Below, piece by piece: positions 16,731-26,016 of a stretch of 64,000 bases of DNA. The DNA lies in assembly GCF_900106785.1 (NCBI RefSeq), contig NZ_LT629845.1, forward strand, positions 497,028 to 561,027. The letters are read 5' to 3'. This DNA is from Prevotellamassilia timonensis. Lineage in GTDB: Bacteria > Bacteroidota > Bacteroidia > Bacteroidales > Bacteroidaceae. Under the pieces are notes generated by a model. That model ran no database searches and was not told the DNA's origin. It saw only the letters and a list, made by a program, of their open reading frames with translations. The translations under genes were made by a program, and so were the position numbers. Within the stretch, counting starts at the first letter, position 1, and every line of letters starts with the position of its first letter.

Positions 16731-17017
16731 GAGTTTCTGGCTGAAAAATTATTTTTCTTTATTCCGGGCATTCTTAATACAACTTCAACCATTTTGATGA
16801 TGACAGCAAACAAACCGACACTATACCACAGCATGGTGCGTGTGTTGTCAACCAAGATACCAATCATGGCAACCAAAGCCACAATGATGAAAATGCTATT
16901 GAGAATGTTTCTCAGGAAAAGATTATGCGTCATGCGCCTTTTTTGTTGCGCCTCTCTTGACTGACGCAACTGTTCCAATATGTCATGCCCGTTTCCAGGT
17001 GTGTTGTTATTGATCAT
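16727..17017 (-). CDS. Small membrane protein within the kor operon
   Basis: 96 residues: a charged N-terminal helix (ILEQLRQSREAQQKRRM, about 13-29), then two hydrophobic segments (IFIIVALVAMIGILV and MLWYSVGLFAVIIKMVEVVL). No known enzyme motif. It is inserted between korA and korB and overlaps korB by 4 nt, so its synthesis is tied to the oxidoreductase. It might anchor the complex to the membrane; this is inference. Confidence 0.75.
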   Translation of the reverse strand: MINNNTPGNGHDILEQLRQSREAQQKRRMTHNLFLRNILNSIFIIVALVAMIGILVDNTRTMLWYSVGLFAVIIKMVEVVLRMPGIKKNNFSARNS

Positions 17018-17051
17018 ATTAAAGCGTTGTTAAAGGTGCGTATGGCACTTG

Positions 17052-18137
17052 TTATTGTAACTTTCGCAAGGCTTCTATAATTTCGTCTGGGTCGGGTACA
17101 ATGCCTCCCAAGCGTCCATAATGTTCAACGGGCGTTCTGCCTTCAACTGCGCATCGCACGTCAAATATCATTTGTCCTGCATTGATTTCAACGACCAAAA
17201 TACCTTTGACCTTCTTGCTGAGTTCGCTGATTTGCTTTTCGGGGAAAGGCCATAGGGTTATAGGGCGGAACAATCCCACTTTAAGCCCCTGCTTGCGGGC
17301 GCTTTCCATTGCCTTTTGTGAGATGCGTGCTGCCGAACCGAAAGCTACAATAGCATAGTCCGCGTCTTCAAGGTTTTGACATTCGTATCGAACCTCCTTG
17401 TCTCTTATTTCTTGATATTTGTGCTGCAAATGCAAGTTTTTAGCTTCCATTTTTGACGGCTCAAGTTCAAGAGATGTGATAACTTGGGGGCCACGTGTTT
17501 TCAGTCCATGTCCGTTAGCGGCCCAAGGACACTCTTTAGCAATCTCTTCCTCGGTGCGGCGAGGCTTGAACGGGGGGAGCACAACTTTCTCCATCATCTG
17601 GCCGATAACGCCATCGGAAAGGATCATTGCAGGGTTGCGGTACCGGAATGCGAGTTCAAATGCCAAGTCAACAAAGTCTGCCATTTCCTGTACAGATGCA
17701 GGTGCCAATACAATTACGTTGTAATCGCCATTACCACCGCCTCTTGTTGCTTGGTTGTAGTCGCTTTGTGATGGTTGAATGGTGCCAAGACCAGGGCCAC
17801 CGCGCTGCACATTAACAATCAGTCCTGGTACTTCGGCGCCAGCCATATAGCTGATACCCTCTTGCATCAGCGCTACGCCAGGTGATGATGAAGATGTCAT
17901 GACGCGTTTGCCGCTTCCGCCACCGCCATATAGCATGTTGATTGATGCTACTTCGCTTTCAGCCTGCAACACCACCATGCCGGTAGTTTCCCAAGGCTTT
18001 AACTCTGCCAAAGTTTCAAGCACCTCGCTTTGAGGTGTAATAGGGTATCCAAAATATCCGTCACACCCACAGCGTATGGCTGCGCGTGCTATGGCTTCAT
18101 TCCCCTTAAGTAGGAGTACTTCGTTTTCTTCTTTCAT
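17052..18137 (-). CDS. korA: 2-oxoacid:ferredoxin oxidoreductase alpha subunit
   Basis: 361 residues from the ATG at 18135-18137 (MKEENEVLLLKGNEAIARAA); the open frame extends 10 codons further but adds nothing family-like. Motifs: GYFGYPITPQSEV, AESEVASINMLYGG, SSSPGVALMQEGISYMAGAE and GGPGLGTIQPSQSDYNQA, the standard alpha-subunit pyrimidine-binding domain, followed by the transketolase C-like domain (AIVAFGSAARI, GLFRPITLWPFP). It lies between korD and the small membrane protein gene. Confidence 0.95.
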   Translation of the reverse strand: MKEENEVLLLKGNEAIARAAIRCGCDGYFGYPITPQSEVLETLAELKPWETTGMVVLQAESEVASINMLYGGGGSGKRVMTSSSSPGVALMQEGISYMAGAEVPGLIVNVQRGGPGLGTIQPSQSDYNQATRGGGNGDYNVIVLAPASVQEMADFVDLAFELAFRYRNPAMILSDGVIGQMMEKVVLPPFKPRRTEEEIAKECPWAANGHGLKTRGPQVITSLELEPSKMEAKNLHLQHKYQEIRDKEVRYECQNLEDADYAIVAFGSAARISQKAMESARKQGLKVGLFRPITLWPFPEKQISELSKKVKGILVVEINAGQMIFDVRCAVEGRTPVEHYGRLGGIVPDPDEIIEALRKLQ

Positions 18138-18205
18138 AGAAGTATGTTTCAAGGGCAGACTGCACACATATATAGTTTTGCGTGAGTCTTTTCTTATACC
18201 TGATT

Positions 18206-18430
18206 CTACTCTTTTGTTCGATAAACACTAATGCAACCGTCGGGGCATACAATGGCGCACGAAGCGCAGCCAATGCAAGTGTCTGCTATTTCCTCGCAAT
18301 AGGCATAGCCTTTATGGTTGACTTCTTTTTTTGACAATTCGAGCGTATGGGTGGGACATGCCACAATGCATAGTCCGCATCCCTTGCATCGTTTGGTGTC
18401 GATGACAAGAGCTCCTTTCATTTTGCTCAT
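18206..18430 (-). CDS. korD: 4Fe-4S ferredoxin-like delta subunit
   Basis: 74 residues from the ATG at 18428-18430 (MSKMKGALVIDTKRC). Two Cys clusters, CKGCGLCIVACP and CIGCASCAIVCP, bind two [4Fe-4S] centres. It is the electron-transfer subunit of the adjacent oxidoreductase. A longer upstream reading to 18541 overlaps the TPR gene and lacks homology-like features, so the shorter start is preferred. Confidence 0.93.
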   Translation of the reverse strand: MSKMKGALVIDTKRCKGCGLCIVACPTHTLELSKKEVNHKGYAYCEEIADTCIGCASCAIVCPDGCISVYRTKE

Positions 18431-18480
18431 ATTTATATGTATCAAATTCCTGCCCGGCTTCAGGGGCATGAGTGTATGTG

Positions 18481-18774
18481 TTATTGGTTGTACATGTCCT
18501 TGTTGTAGAAATCCATGATTTCTGTCAGCATCAATCTGCATTGGCGTGCGGGGCCTTCCGGTTCAATCTCTTCAGATTTTAGAAAACACGAAATGGCATT
18601 GCCCCAGTCAGACAGCTTCATGAATACTTTACCTTGCAAGTAGTAGAGTTCTGCCGAATGCTCTGTTTTTTGTTGCTCTTGGCAGATAAGTCGCATGGCT
18701 TCATCAGTTTGGCCATGGTCTAATGCGTCATAAATGTCTTGAAAATGGTTCATTTCGGCTGTATTCATAGGCAT
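18481..18774 (-). CDS. Small TPR protein
   Basis: 97 residues. One to two tetratricopeptide-like units: AELYYLQGKVFMKLSDWGNA (about 55-74) with ISCFLKSEEIEPEGPA after it. Start may be the ATG at 18774 or 18768 (MNTAEMNH). A Bacteroidetes -7 like TAACTTTG (18784-18791 on the minus strand) lies just upstream. First gene of the kor operon; likely a protein-interaction factor, role unknown. Confidence 0.7.
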   Translation of the reverse strand: MPMNTAEMNHFQDIYDALDHGQTDEAMRLICQEQQKTEHSAELYYLQGKVFMKLSDWGNAISCFLKSEEIEPEGPARQCRLMLTEIMDFYNKDMYNQ

Positions 18775-18905
18775 GTCTTAAAGCAAAGTTACTGCTTATT
18801 ATTGGATAACAATATATCTCAAGTATTTTTTTAGAGAAACTTAACTCGCAGTTTGTCGTCAGTCAGCGCCTTTCAGTAAGTACACCTTCAGTCTGCAGAT
18901 ATGTG

Positions 18906-20387
18906 CTATTTGGTGGCATTAAGCGTGTCAGAAATGCCTTGCTCCCTATGACAGATATGTACTTCTATGCCGAATTTTTGGTGTATATGCTCGGCCAGGT
19001 GTTGGGCAGAGTATACACTGCGATGTCGCCCACCTGTACAGCCGAATGAGAACATCAAATTTGTAAATCCACGTTCCATGTAGCGTGTCACGTGTGCATC
19101 AGCCAACTTGTATACAGAATCAAGGAATGTGAGAATCTCGCCATCGTCCTCCAAGAATTTGATTACGGGAGCATCAAGGCCGGTGAGAGGCTTGTATTGT
19201 TCGTAGCGTCCGGGGTTGTGTGTGCTTCGGCAGTCAAATACATATCCGCCTCCGTTGCCAGAGGTGTCTTCGGGAATACCTTTCTTGTAGCTGAAACTGA
19301 ATACGCGTACAACTAATGGCCCTTGCCCGTCATACTTTGACTTTGTGGCCTGGCCAAGCTCTTCGGACTTTTGGTTAAACTGTGGCAGCTCTACCATGCG
19401 GTGCAACGTGTCATTCAGGCAGGGGTAGGGCGTAGCGACACCTTCAAGTAGCAAACGGCGCAAATTTTGTATTGCCAGAGGTATGCTGTCAAGGAAGTAC
19501 TTTTTGCGTTCAAAGTAGCCACGCAAGCCATAGGCTCCGAGCACTTGTAGTATGCGGAATAATACGAATTGTTGTAAACGCTGGCGGAACGCGTTGGAAT
19601 TGAGTTGTGGCACAATTTGTTGCAATTCGGCTAAGTAAGCATCAATTAGTTGCTCACGCAATGTTTGCGGATAACGTGCAGACGCTTGCCACAGGAATGA
19701 TGCAATGTCATATTGCAGGGGGCCTTGCATTCCGCCTTGGAAGTCTATAAAATATGGAGCACCATCGCACAGCATGACGTTGCGGGCTTGAAAGTCGCGA
19801 TACAAAAAGTAATGATCATCTTGCTCATTACCGGCCAGGTCCTTTGCGAACTGTTGCATGTCGCGTTCCAACTCTATTTCGTTGAAAGGCAAGTCCGTTG
19901 TCTTCAAAAAACTGTATTTGAAGTAATTTAAGTCGAACATGGCGGCTTGATGGTCAAAGCGTATCGGAGGCAGACATTGCTCGTAGTCAATGCCCTTTCC
20001 GCCCTCAACCTGTACATGTGCAAGCATTCGCAAGGTCTTTTCAAGCAGTGCAACTTCTTCTTGGCCATAATTATATCCGTTTTTACGAGCATTTGCGAGT
20101 GCATCGTAAAGAGATTCGTGTCCAAGGTCTTGCTGTATGTAGCACGTCTCGTCATCGCTCACTGCGTAAATGTGCGGCATAGGCATTCCTGCTTCAGAAA
20201 AGTGCCGGGCAAGATATACAAAGCAGTGGTTTTCATGTGTTGAAGGGCCTATAACGCCGATTACGCTTTCGTTGTTATTTGCATATATGCGCACGTATTG
20301 TCTGTTGCTGCCTGCTTTAGGCAGGGTTTCCACCTTAAGAGGCGCTTGCCCTTTCCAGTGCTTGTATAGTGAGAGTAATTCTTTCAT
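18906..20387 (-). CDS. APH-family kinase fused to RapZ C-terminal domain
   Basis: 493 residues. The N-terminal 340 residues are an aminoglycoside-phosphotransferase-fold kinase: GSNRQYVRI, LQDLG-like YIQQDLGHESLYD, catalytic loop LYRDFQARNVM and Mg loop YFIDFQGG. Residues about 355-493 match the RapZ C-terminal domain: VRVFSFSYKKGIP, FDCRSTHNPGRY, FSFGCTGGRHRSV. In E. coli, RapZ binds glucosamine-6-phosphate and controls GlmS mRNA turnover; AmgK-type kinases phosphorylate MurNAc/GlcNAc in cell-wall recycling. The fusion therefore suggests amino-sugar kinase plus sensor, known in Bacteroidetes but not clearly characterised. The first catalytic-loop residue is Tyr where His is common. No murU-like gene is adjacent. 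Confidence 0.85.
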   Translation of the reverse strand: MKELLSLYKHWKGQAPLKVETLPKAGSNRQYVRIYANNNESVIGVIGPSTHENHCFVYLARHFSEAGMPMPHIYAVSDDETCYIQQDLGHESLYDALANARKNGYNYGQEEVALLEKTLRMLAHVQVEGGKGIDYEQCLPPIRFDHQAAMFDLNYFKYSFLKTTDLPFNEIELERDMQQFAKDLAGNEQDDHYFLYRDFQARNVMLCDGAPYFIDFQGGMQGPLQYDIASFLWQASARYPQTLREQLIDAYLAELQQIVPQLNSNAFRQRLQQFVLFRILQVLGAYGLRGYFERKKYFLDSIPLAIQNLRRLLLEGVATPYPCLNDTLHRMVELPQFNQKSEELGQATKSKYDGQGPLVVRVFSFSYKKGIPEDTSGNGGGYVFDCRSTHNPGRYEQYKPLTGLDAPVIKFLEDDGEILTFLDSVYKLADAHVTRYMERGFTNLMFSFGCTGGRHRSVYSAQHLAEHIHQKFGIEVHICHREQGISDTLNATK

Positions 20388-20394
20388 AATGCTG

Positions 20395-21597
20395 TTATTC
20401 CTTTCTGTTCCAAATGCTCATGACCTTTTTGCGGATGGCAATGATGTTAATAATAGAAACTAATACAAAAATGCCTCCACCAGTCAAAAGTGCGGGCAGC
20501 ATGCTACCTCTTTTTATTGTTGGGAAAATAAGGCCGATAACGTGCATATAATAGTCGCGAACGACTATTAATAATGCAAACGCCAATATGAGTGTTGCTG
20601 CATTCATGCCGAGAGTCAGTAATTGATAGGGGCGGCTCACACGGTTGGGGCTATAGCCTATGAGTAGCAGGTTCTCAAGTTTCTGCGTATTTTTTTGTAC
20701 AAGCAGATATATGCTGAGCATAAGAATGTAGAATGAAAGTATGCTGACCAATAAACCGACAAGCATCACCATGCTTACCACGACCTTCAAGAAGTAAGTA
20801 GTCTTGCCAGCGTCCAGTTTGTTGTCTTCTACGTCATAGCCCTTTTGCTGCATGTATTGCGCTATGCGTGAGTCTGCAGGATTGTTAACTTCCAATATGA
20901 TGCGTGATGGATCCTCCGTCTTACCAGGTTCGTAGGTGGCATTGCTCCAATCCATAAACGATTGGGGGACGAGTATTGTGTTCAATCTGCCTGAGAAGCC
21001 CAGCACCTTGCCTTTGAATTGGGCGTGTTGGCCGTTGGCATTGATAAAGATGCGCATATCAATCATACCGACAAGTCCGTCGCTTACTTTTGGCAGATTG
21101 CGACTTTGTGCAAAACCAAAGTTATATAGTGCAATATACGTACGAGGCAAAATGACAGGCACTTCTTCATCGCCGGGCTTATATTGCCAGTCGGCTGCTG
21201 AGGCATCAACAAAACTGTCGGGTACGGCTTCAAAGAACATTTCCGTGTTCAGAGGCTCTGCACCATTAACTGCCATTGCTGCAGACACCTTATATTGTGA
21301 GGACGTAAAAGCACCCGCTTTTTTACAGAAGGGCTGTTTGCGCACATCGTCAATGTCGAATGTTGAGAAAGCGTTACTGCGGCCTGACAGTGTGCCAACG
21401 GTCGTGATGTGTTTGGAAACAACCAAAAAGTTGTTGTTGATAAAATTGTCTTCTTCGGTAAATACCGGTATGATGTCCTTATAAAACTGAATGCCCAGCA
21501 TGACTACCCACATGCCAAAAAGGTTGGCAAAGAAAAAACCTGCAAGTTGTGACAGGCTGATGTGCTGTCTGAGCAATTTCCAAATCAACTTGTTCAT
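20395..21597 (-). CDS. ABC transporter permease (FtsX/MacB-like)
   Basis: 400 residues. Four transmembrane segments in the FtsX arrangement: one near 17-40, then a 230-residue periplasmic domain, and three in the C-terminal third (VVVSMVMLVGLLVSILSFYI, AATLILAFALLIVVR, ALLTGGGIFVLVSIINIIA). This layout marks type VII/MacB-like exporters rather than importers. It follows the ATPase gene by 21 nt. Substrate not evident; lipoprotein or peptide export or a mechanical role are possible. Confidence 0.8.
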   Translation of the reverse strand: MNKLIWKLLRQHISLSQLAGFFFANLFGMWVVMLGIQFYKDIIPVFTEEDNFINNNFLVVSKHITTVGTLSGRSNAFSTFDIDDVRKQPFCKKAGAFTSSQYKVSAAMAVNGAEPLNTEMFFEAVPDSFVDASAADWQYKPGDEEVPVILPRTYIALYNFGFAQSRNLPKVSDGLVGMIDMRIFINANGQHAQFKGKVLGFSGRLNTILVPQSFMDWSNATYEPGKTEDPSRIILEVNNPADSRIAQYMQQKGYDVEDNKLDAGKTTYFLKVVVSMVMLVGLLVSILSFYILMLSIYLLVQKNTQKLENLLLIGYSPNRVSRPYQLLTLGMNAATLILAFALLIVVRDYYMHVIGLIFPTIKRGSMLPALLTGGGIFVLVSIINIIAIRKKVMSIWNRKE

Positions 21598-21618
21598 AGC
21601 AAAGCGTCTGTTTGCGAA

Positions 21619-22263
21619 TTATAGTTTGAATGTTTGATCATAGTCAAGTTCCATGTGCTTGCCTATGCTCGTTACGATAACTCCGGCTCCCTGCCGTTTG
21701 GCTTCAGACATCATGATATCAGCCATAATGGCAGAATTGGTGTCGTCAAGGTGGCTGATAGGTTCATCGGCCAGCAAAAAGTCGAAGGGTTGTACCAAAG
21801 CGCGTATCATGGCTACGCGTTGCTGTTGTCCAAAACTCATACGTCCAACTTTGGCATCAAGTTTGTCGGCAATGCCCAAACGCTCAAACCAACTCTCAAT
21901 CTCTGCTTGGGTCTTGAAATTTGTAAGTTTGTTCTTAATCTCGACATTTTCAAGAGCTGTCAGTTCGGGGAATAAGCGCAGTTCTTGAAACAAGTGACTG
22001 ATGTTACGTTGCCGTATATCCACCCAATTGCTTACAGTGAGTGTTTTGACGTCAGTATCGTCAAAACGTACAAGGCCGGTATAGTCATGCCGGTATCCTA
22101 ATACGTAGCTACACAGAGTAGATTTGCCTGTGCCCGACATGGCTTCGACCAAATAGAGCTTACCTTTTTCAAACTTCACATTTTGCTTCCATATCTCGCT
22201 CTTAAGGTCTGAACGTTGGGCAAAGACATGAGGCAGAACGTTTGATAATGTAATTGATTGCAT
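21619..22263 (-). CDS. ABC transporter ATP-binding protein
   Basis: 214 residues. Walker A MSGTGKSTL (residues about 39-47), Q-loop region HLFQELRLFPELTALENVEI, signature MSFGQQQRVAMIRAL, Walker B FLLADEPISHLDD. The signature has Phe-Gly-Gln in place of the more usual Ser-Gly-Gly. It pairs with the permease immediately downstream and follows the DUF4836-like gene, so the three probably form one unit. Confidence 0.92.
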   Translation of the reverse strand: MQSITLSNVLPHVFAQRSDLKSEIWKQNVKFEKGKLYLVEAMSGTGKSTLCSYVLGYRHDYTGLVRFDDTDVKTLTVSNWVDIRQRNISHLFQELRLFPELTALENVEIKNKLTNFKTQAEIESWFERLGIADKLDAKVGRMSFGQQQRVAMIRALVQPFDFLLADEPISHLDDTNSAIMADIMMSEAKRQGAGVIVTSIGKHMELDYDQTFKL

Positions 22264-22278
22264 GATAATATGCTGGTT

Positions 22279-23694
22279 TTATTCGATGCTGATTGTTGCT
22301 TTACGGCCGCTCATGGCTTGATAGGTGATATGTTGTGCGCCTAACGTAAATTTGCGGATTAAGTCGTGTAGCCCGCCTTGTTCAAAACAGGGCTGCTTGA
22401 GCAGACCATTCACATCAAGACTGATGTAAACTAAAGTGCCGTTTGCCGAGTTGCTTTTGTCAAAGCCAAAAGGTTTCTTAGCTTCACCAATCATTTGGGG
22501 CGATGCAAAATATAGTGCATTGTTGCAGTCTTGCAAGCCAAAGTTAAGTTGCTGTTTGTCGCTGCTCAGATAGAAAGCATGGTCTGACAACTGCTTCAAT
22601 AGTACATTCTTTTGTTTGTGTGCACTTTGCAGCCAATAGTTTGCATCGTCAAAAAGGTGGGAAGTGTGCGTTTCAGCTTTCATGCAAAATGATGGTGTCC
22701 AATCCTTGCCAAAGGCATCAATTGCAATGCTAAACAATCCGTCTGTGCTACCTATCATCTGATCAGCGTCAAATGTTTGATTGAGGCCCATGAGTAGCCC
22801 GCGTAGCGTGGCGTCCGTTTTGAGCAGTTGTAGTAATGGCTTGCCTTGTGCACGCGTGGCCATGAACAATAAGTGCCCGGCTGTAGTTGTGGTTGGTGGG
22901 GTGGTTATACAGCCTTTTGATTGTTCAAAGGTGTTGATTGCATTGATAATATCGTTGTTGTCGCTGGTAATTTCGCAGTTAATGTCAGACATTGTTAACT
23001 GTCCCTGCTTACTGCGTTTAACATTTGCGGCGGCAAACACGTGTATTGCGGCAGGGTCGCAGTCGGGGGGCACACCAAGGCGGAACAGCATGTTATATGG
23101 TGCAGGCACCGCGTCGAGTTGAGTGTATATTTGTATGCTGCCATCAATAGCCTTGAGCTTGTTAAAAGCATCGGTGCTTGTAAAGTTATCGCCCGAGTTA
23201 ATCATGGCCGTAATCGTCTGGCGCAATAAGTCGCGTTCTTTCGCAACGCCGGGGCCAATACATACCATGTTGCTGTTATCCCAACTCACGAGCCAGCCGC
23301 TGTTTATCCAGGCCCAGTTTCTGCCATCAGATTTGTCAATATTGCCGGTGTTAAGCTTTGCCTTTTGTGCAAGCGCACGGGCAAACTCATCTCCATCATC
23401 AATCTTTGCTGTGATGCAGAAGTATTCGTTAGGTGTGATGAAAGCGTATACAGGCTTGCTCATATCAATACCCGATGTGGTGCCAGCCATCATTTCGCCC
23501 AAGCATGCCGGGAGCGTTTGGCCGCCCACCTGGTCTTTTATTTTTGCAGGGTTGATGCGTATAACAGCTTTACTTTGTGCTGGTATGAAATCCTCATATC
23601 CTTTGGGCCAAAGCCACCATGTGAGCAAGGCTGCAATGGCTGCAACCACTATTGTAGTTGCAATGATATATTTCTTCGATTTAGCCTTTTGCAT
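22279..23694 (-). CDS. Membrane-anchored DUF4836-like protein
   Basis: 471 residues: an N-terminal transmembrane anchor (IIATTIVVAAIAALLTWWLW, 9-28) followed by a large extracytoplasmic domain. FIPAQSKAVIRINPAKI near the start and repeated strands about a substrate-like beta sandwich fit the DUF3352/DUF4836 class seen in Bacteroidales. No catalytic motif. It lies 15 nt upstream of the ABC ATPase gene, suggesting it is an accessory of that exporter. Family assignment is by resemblance only. Confidence 0.6.
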   Translation of the reverse strand: MQKAKSKKYIIATTIVVAAIAALLTWWLWPKGYEDFIPAQSKAVIRINPAKIKDQVGGQTLPACLGEMMAGTTSGIDMSKPVYAFITPNEYFCITAKIDDGDEFARALAQKAKLNTGNIDKSDGRNWAWINSGWLVSWDNSNMVCIGPGVAKERDLLRQTITAMINSGDNFTSTDAFNKLKAIDGSIQIYTQLDAVPAPYNMLFRLGVPPDCDPAAIHVFAAANVKRSKQGQLTMSDINCEITSDNNDIINAINTFEQSKGCITTPPTTTTAGHLLFMATRAQGKPLLQLLKTDATLRGLLMGLNQTFDADQMIGSTDGLFSIAIDAFGKDWTPSFCMKAETHTSHLFDDANYWLQSAHKQKNVLLKQLSDHAFYLSSDKQQLNFGLQDCNNALYFASPQMIGEAKKPFGFDKSNSANGTLVYISLDVNGLLKQPCFEQGGLHDLIRKFTLGAQHITYQAMSGRKATISIE

Positions 23695-23708
23695 AACATT
23701 CTATAGAG

Positions 23709-24467
23709 TTAGGCCTTTGTGCGTTTTGCCAAATACATGAGATGCACGGCAACAAGTGCTGCAGTCTCTGTTCTTAATCTACTTTCGCCAAGGCTAATTG
23801 GTTGAAAACCATTGCGAATAGCCTTGTCAACTTCACTAATGCTGAAATCGCCTTCTGGGCCGATAAGAACCAAGGACTCCCCGTCTGAATTAAGAAGCTC
23901 GCCTAAGAAATTACGTCCTGAAAGGTGAATGCCGTCCTGGTTGTCGCCTGTCTCCTCGGGGGTGTAGCAATGTGCTATGAACTTCTGTCCGTCAAAAGGT
24001 TTGTTTATGAAATCCTCAAATGATGTAAGGGGTTCTATCTCTGGTTTGAAAGCTTTGTGACTTTGTTTCATGGCCGAAACGACTATTTTTTCCAGTCGTT
24101 CGGTTTTTACCACGCGTCGTTCAGAATTGGCACAGTTGAGAAGTGATATTTTATCAACTCCAATTTCGGTGGCTTTTTCAGCAAACCACTCCATGCGGTC
24201 CATATTTTTAGTCGGTGCAACAGCCAAGTTAATGCTGCCTTGCCATAGTTTGTGGTCGTTCCATTCGTGGTCAATGGCAAAAGTGCAGTGTTTTGCCGAG
24301 GCCACTGTAATATGTGCGTCGTAGAAATGGCCAATGCCATCAGTCAGGGTCAGTGCGTCCCCCTCTCTCATTCTGAGCACGCGTACAGCATGTCCTGCTT
24401 CGTCGGCTGGAAGTTCGTTAGAGCCTTCAGCTATTTGTGGCGCATAGAAAATGTGTGTCTCTTTCAT
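23709..24467 (-). CDS. rsmE: 16S rRNA m3U1498 methyltransferase RsmE
   Basis: 252 residues from the ATG at 24465-24467 (MKETHIFYAPQIAEG). The PUA-like N-terminal part (HAVRVLRMREGDALTLTDG) is followed by the SPOUT knot with the family's closing motifs VLIGPEGDFSISEVD and ISLGESRLRTETAAL. RsmE methylates U1498 in 16S rRNA. The frame extends 31 codons upstream without homology; the shorter start matches the family. Confidence 0.93.
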   Translation of the reverse strand: MKETHIFYAPQIAEGSNELPADEAGHAVRVLRMREGDALTLTDGIGHFYDAHITVASAKHCTFAIDHEWNDHKLWQGSINLAVAPTKNMDRMEWFAEKATEIGVDKISLLNCANSERRVVKTERLEKIVVSAMKQSHKAFKPEIEPLTSFEDFINKPFDGQKFIAHCYTPEETGDNQDGIHLSGRNFLGELLNSDGESLVLIGPEGDFSISEVDKAIRNGFQPISLGESRLRTETAALVAVHLMYLAKRTKA

Positions 24468-24486
24468 GATTTGTCTTGTTTGGCTT

Positions 24487-25047
24487 CTACTCGTTGTTAT
24501 TTGCCATATCCCGCTTGTTAAGCTCGTCACGTAACACGCTGGCCAGTTCAAAGTTATCATCTTCGACTGCCGATTTGAGAGCTTCTTTAAGCAAGTTGTT
24601 GCTCATGGCAGCAAGGGGCAAGGCCATGCTTTGCTTGTCCGGATTGTTCATTCTTGATTGTCGCTCAAAAGTGTCGCGTTGCACCCACAGTGCAGAGTGT
24701 GTTTCTATTGCTGACACAACGGCTTCGGCCACGGGCACGGTGATAGACACCACTTCATTAACAAGCTCAAAGTCAAGCAAGGCTTGTGTCTCACCATTGG
24801 CTGGCTGCATCAGTCGTACACCTATCATGGTCATGCCCACGCGCCCAGCCAATTTATTCATCAGCTTTGAGCAAGTAAAGTCTTTATGCTTTAATGCATT
24901 TGCAATCATATCGTACCCATTGTGCGGAATGAGGATTGGAAGGAAACGTTTGCCCTCCTTTTCACGCAGCACCAAAATGAAAGCATCTTGCAGTTCTCGA
25001 CCACGTGTCATGCCTTCAATCATTAGTTCAATATAATTATCGTACAT
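24487..25047 (-). CDS. DUF151 bifunctional-nuclease-like protein with UVR motif
   Basis: 186 residues. Residues 15-130 fit the DUF151/BFN domain (LREKEGKRFLPILIP, HKDFTCSKLMNKL, SALWVQRDTF). The C-terminal 40 residues form a UVR-type helical pair (LKEALKSAVEDDNFELASVLRDEL), as in UvrB/UvrC interaction motifs. The combination is common in Bacteroidetes; function is unclear although plant and archaeal members show nuclease activity. First gene of its operon, preceded by a good promoter at 25188-25218. Confidence 0.85.
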   Translation of the reverse strand: MYDNYIELMIEGMTRGRELQDAFILVLREKEGKRFLPILIPHNGYDMIANALKHKDFTCSKLMNKLAGRVGMTMIGVRLMQPANGETQALLDFELVNEVVSITVPVAEAVVSAIETHSALWVQRDTFERQSRMNNPDKQSMALPLAAMSNNLLKEALKSAVEDDNFELASVLRDELNKRDMANNNE

Positions 25048-25187
25048 ACGCTGGTTGTCAGTTAGTTACGTTGTTCGTATAAATTGTATGACAGCTTGTC
25101 TGCATACTCCTTATGACAATACAAAGTCTATGCAGGTATTGGCATATTCCACTCTGCAATTTGCTATGTATTGCTGCTATTGGTAAG

Positions 25188-25218
25188 CAAAGTTACTGCA
25201 AACCCAACTTTCAACAAA
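25188..25218 (-). promoter_or_regulatory. Bacteroidetes-type promoter for the DUF151-rsmE operon
   Basis: On the minus strand: TTTG (25215-25218), a 19-nt spacer, and TAACTTTG (25188-25195), matching the -33/-7 consensus. It gives a leader of about 135 nt before the DUF151 start at 25047. The 341-bp gap 25048-25388 holds nothing else I could identify. Confidence 0.7.
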
Positions 25219-25388
25219 GCAAAACGTGTTATTTCTTGGACATTTGCGCCTTAGGTTGTTTATGGAGTCACTCTGTGAAAATATCGTATATTTCGTCAGA
25301 GCATAGAATATTTGCGGCAGAATGCAAATGATTGAATATTTGCCATCAAACTTTCGGATAAGCGCAATGCTATTTGTACATTTGCAGA

Positions 25389-25910
25389 ATGAAACAAATC
25401 TTTTTGCTTTTAGTCATAGCTGTCGGCCTAATGACGTCATGTCTGGGTAAATTAGAGGAAAATGCTAAGGTGACGGACATTGTGAGTGTTGGGCAGCGTT
25501 TGCCTGATTTTACGGTGACTACAAGTGACAGCACTTTGGTGAGTAGTGATAATTTGCGTGGGCATGCGTCCGTAATAGTGTTTTTCAGCACCCAATGCAA
25601 AGATTGCCAGCGGGCTTTGCCTGCGTTACAGAACGTTTATAATAAGTATAAAGCGTGTGTCGCTTTTGTGTGTATAAGCAGGGCGCAATCTGGCAATGAT
25701 GTTGCCGCATATTGGCAGGCGCAAGGTTTGGACATACCATATTCGGCACAGACGGATCGCAGTGTCTATGCGTTGTTTGCCACAGCAGGCATACCGCGTG
25801 TCTATGTGTCTGATAATAACGGGATTGTTCGTGCCATCTATGTTGAAAAGGTCAATAGCGATACATTGTGTAGAACGCTTGATGGTTTGATAGCAGATGA
25901 TAGTATATAG
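25389..25910 (+). CDS. Thioredoxin-fold (TlpA/ResA-like) lipoprotein
   Basis: 173 residues from the ATG at 25389 (MKQIFLLLVIAVGLMTSC). Signal peptide with lipobox LMTSC, so a lipoprotein anchored in the inner or outer membrane facing the periplasm. Thioredoxin-like fold: QRLPDFTV, active site FFSTQCKDCQRALP (CxxC), and the cis-Pro region GIPRVYVSD. Likely a thiol-disulfide reductase of the TlpA/ResA type. Isolated on the plus strand between two minus-strand units. Confidence 0.85.
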   Translation: MKQIFLLLVIAVGLMTSCLGKLEENAKVTDIVSVGQRLPDFTVTTSDSTLVSSDNLRGHASVIVFFSTQCKDCQRALPALQNVYNKYKACVAFVCISRAQSGNDVAAYWQAQGLDIPYSAQTDRSVYALFATAGIPRVYVSDNNGIVRAIYVEKVNSDTLCRTLDGLIADDSI

Positions 25911-26016
25911 GTTTCATATTGTTGTCTTCTATATAACAAAGTTCAAATATCATCTTTGTTATTATCTCAACTTGTTTGCCATTCTGGCAAAGGGAACTGT
26001 CTGGTAAAACGTAAAA

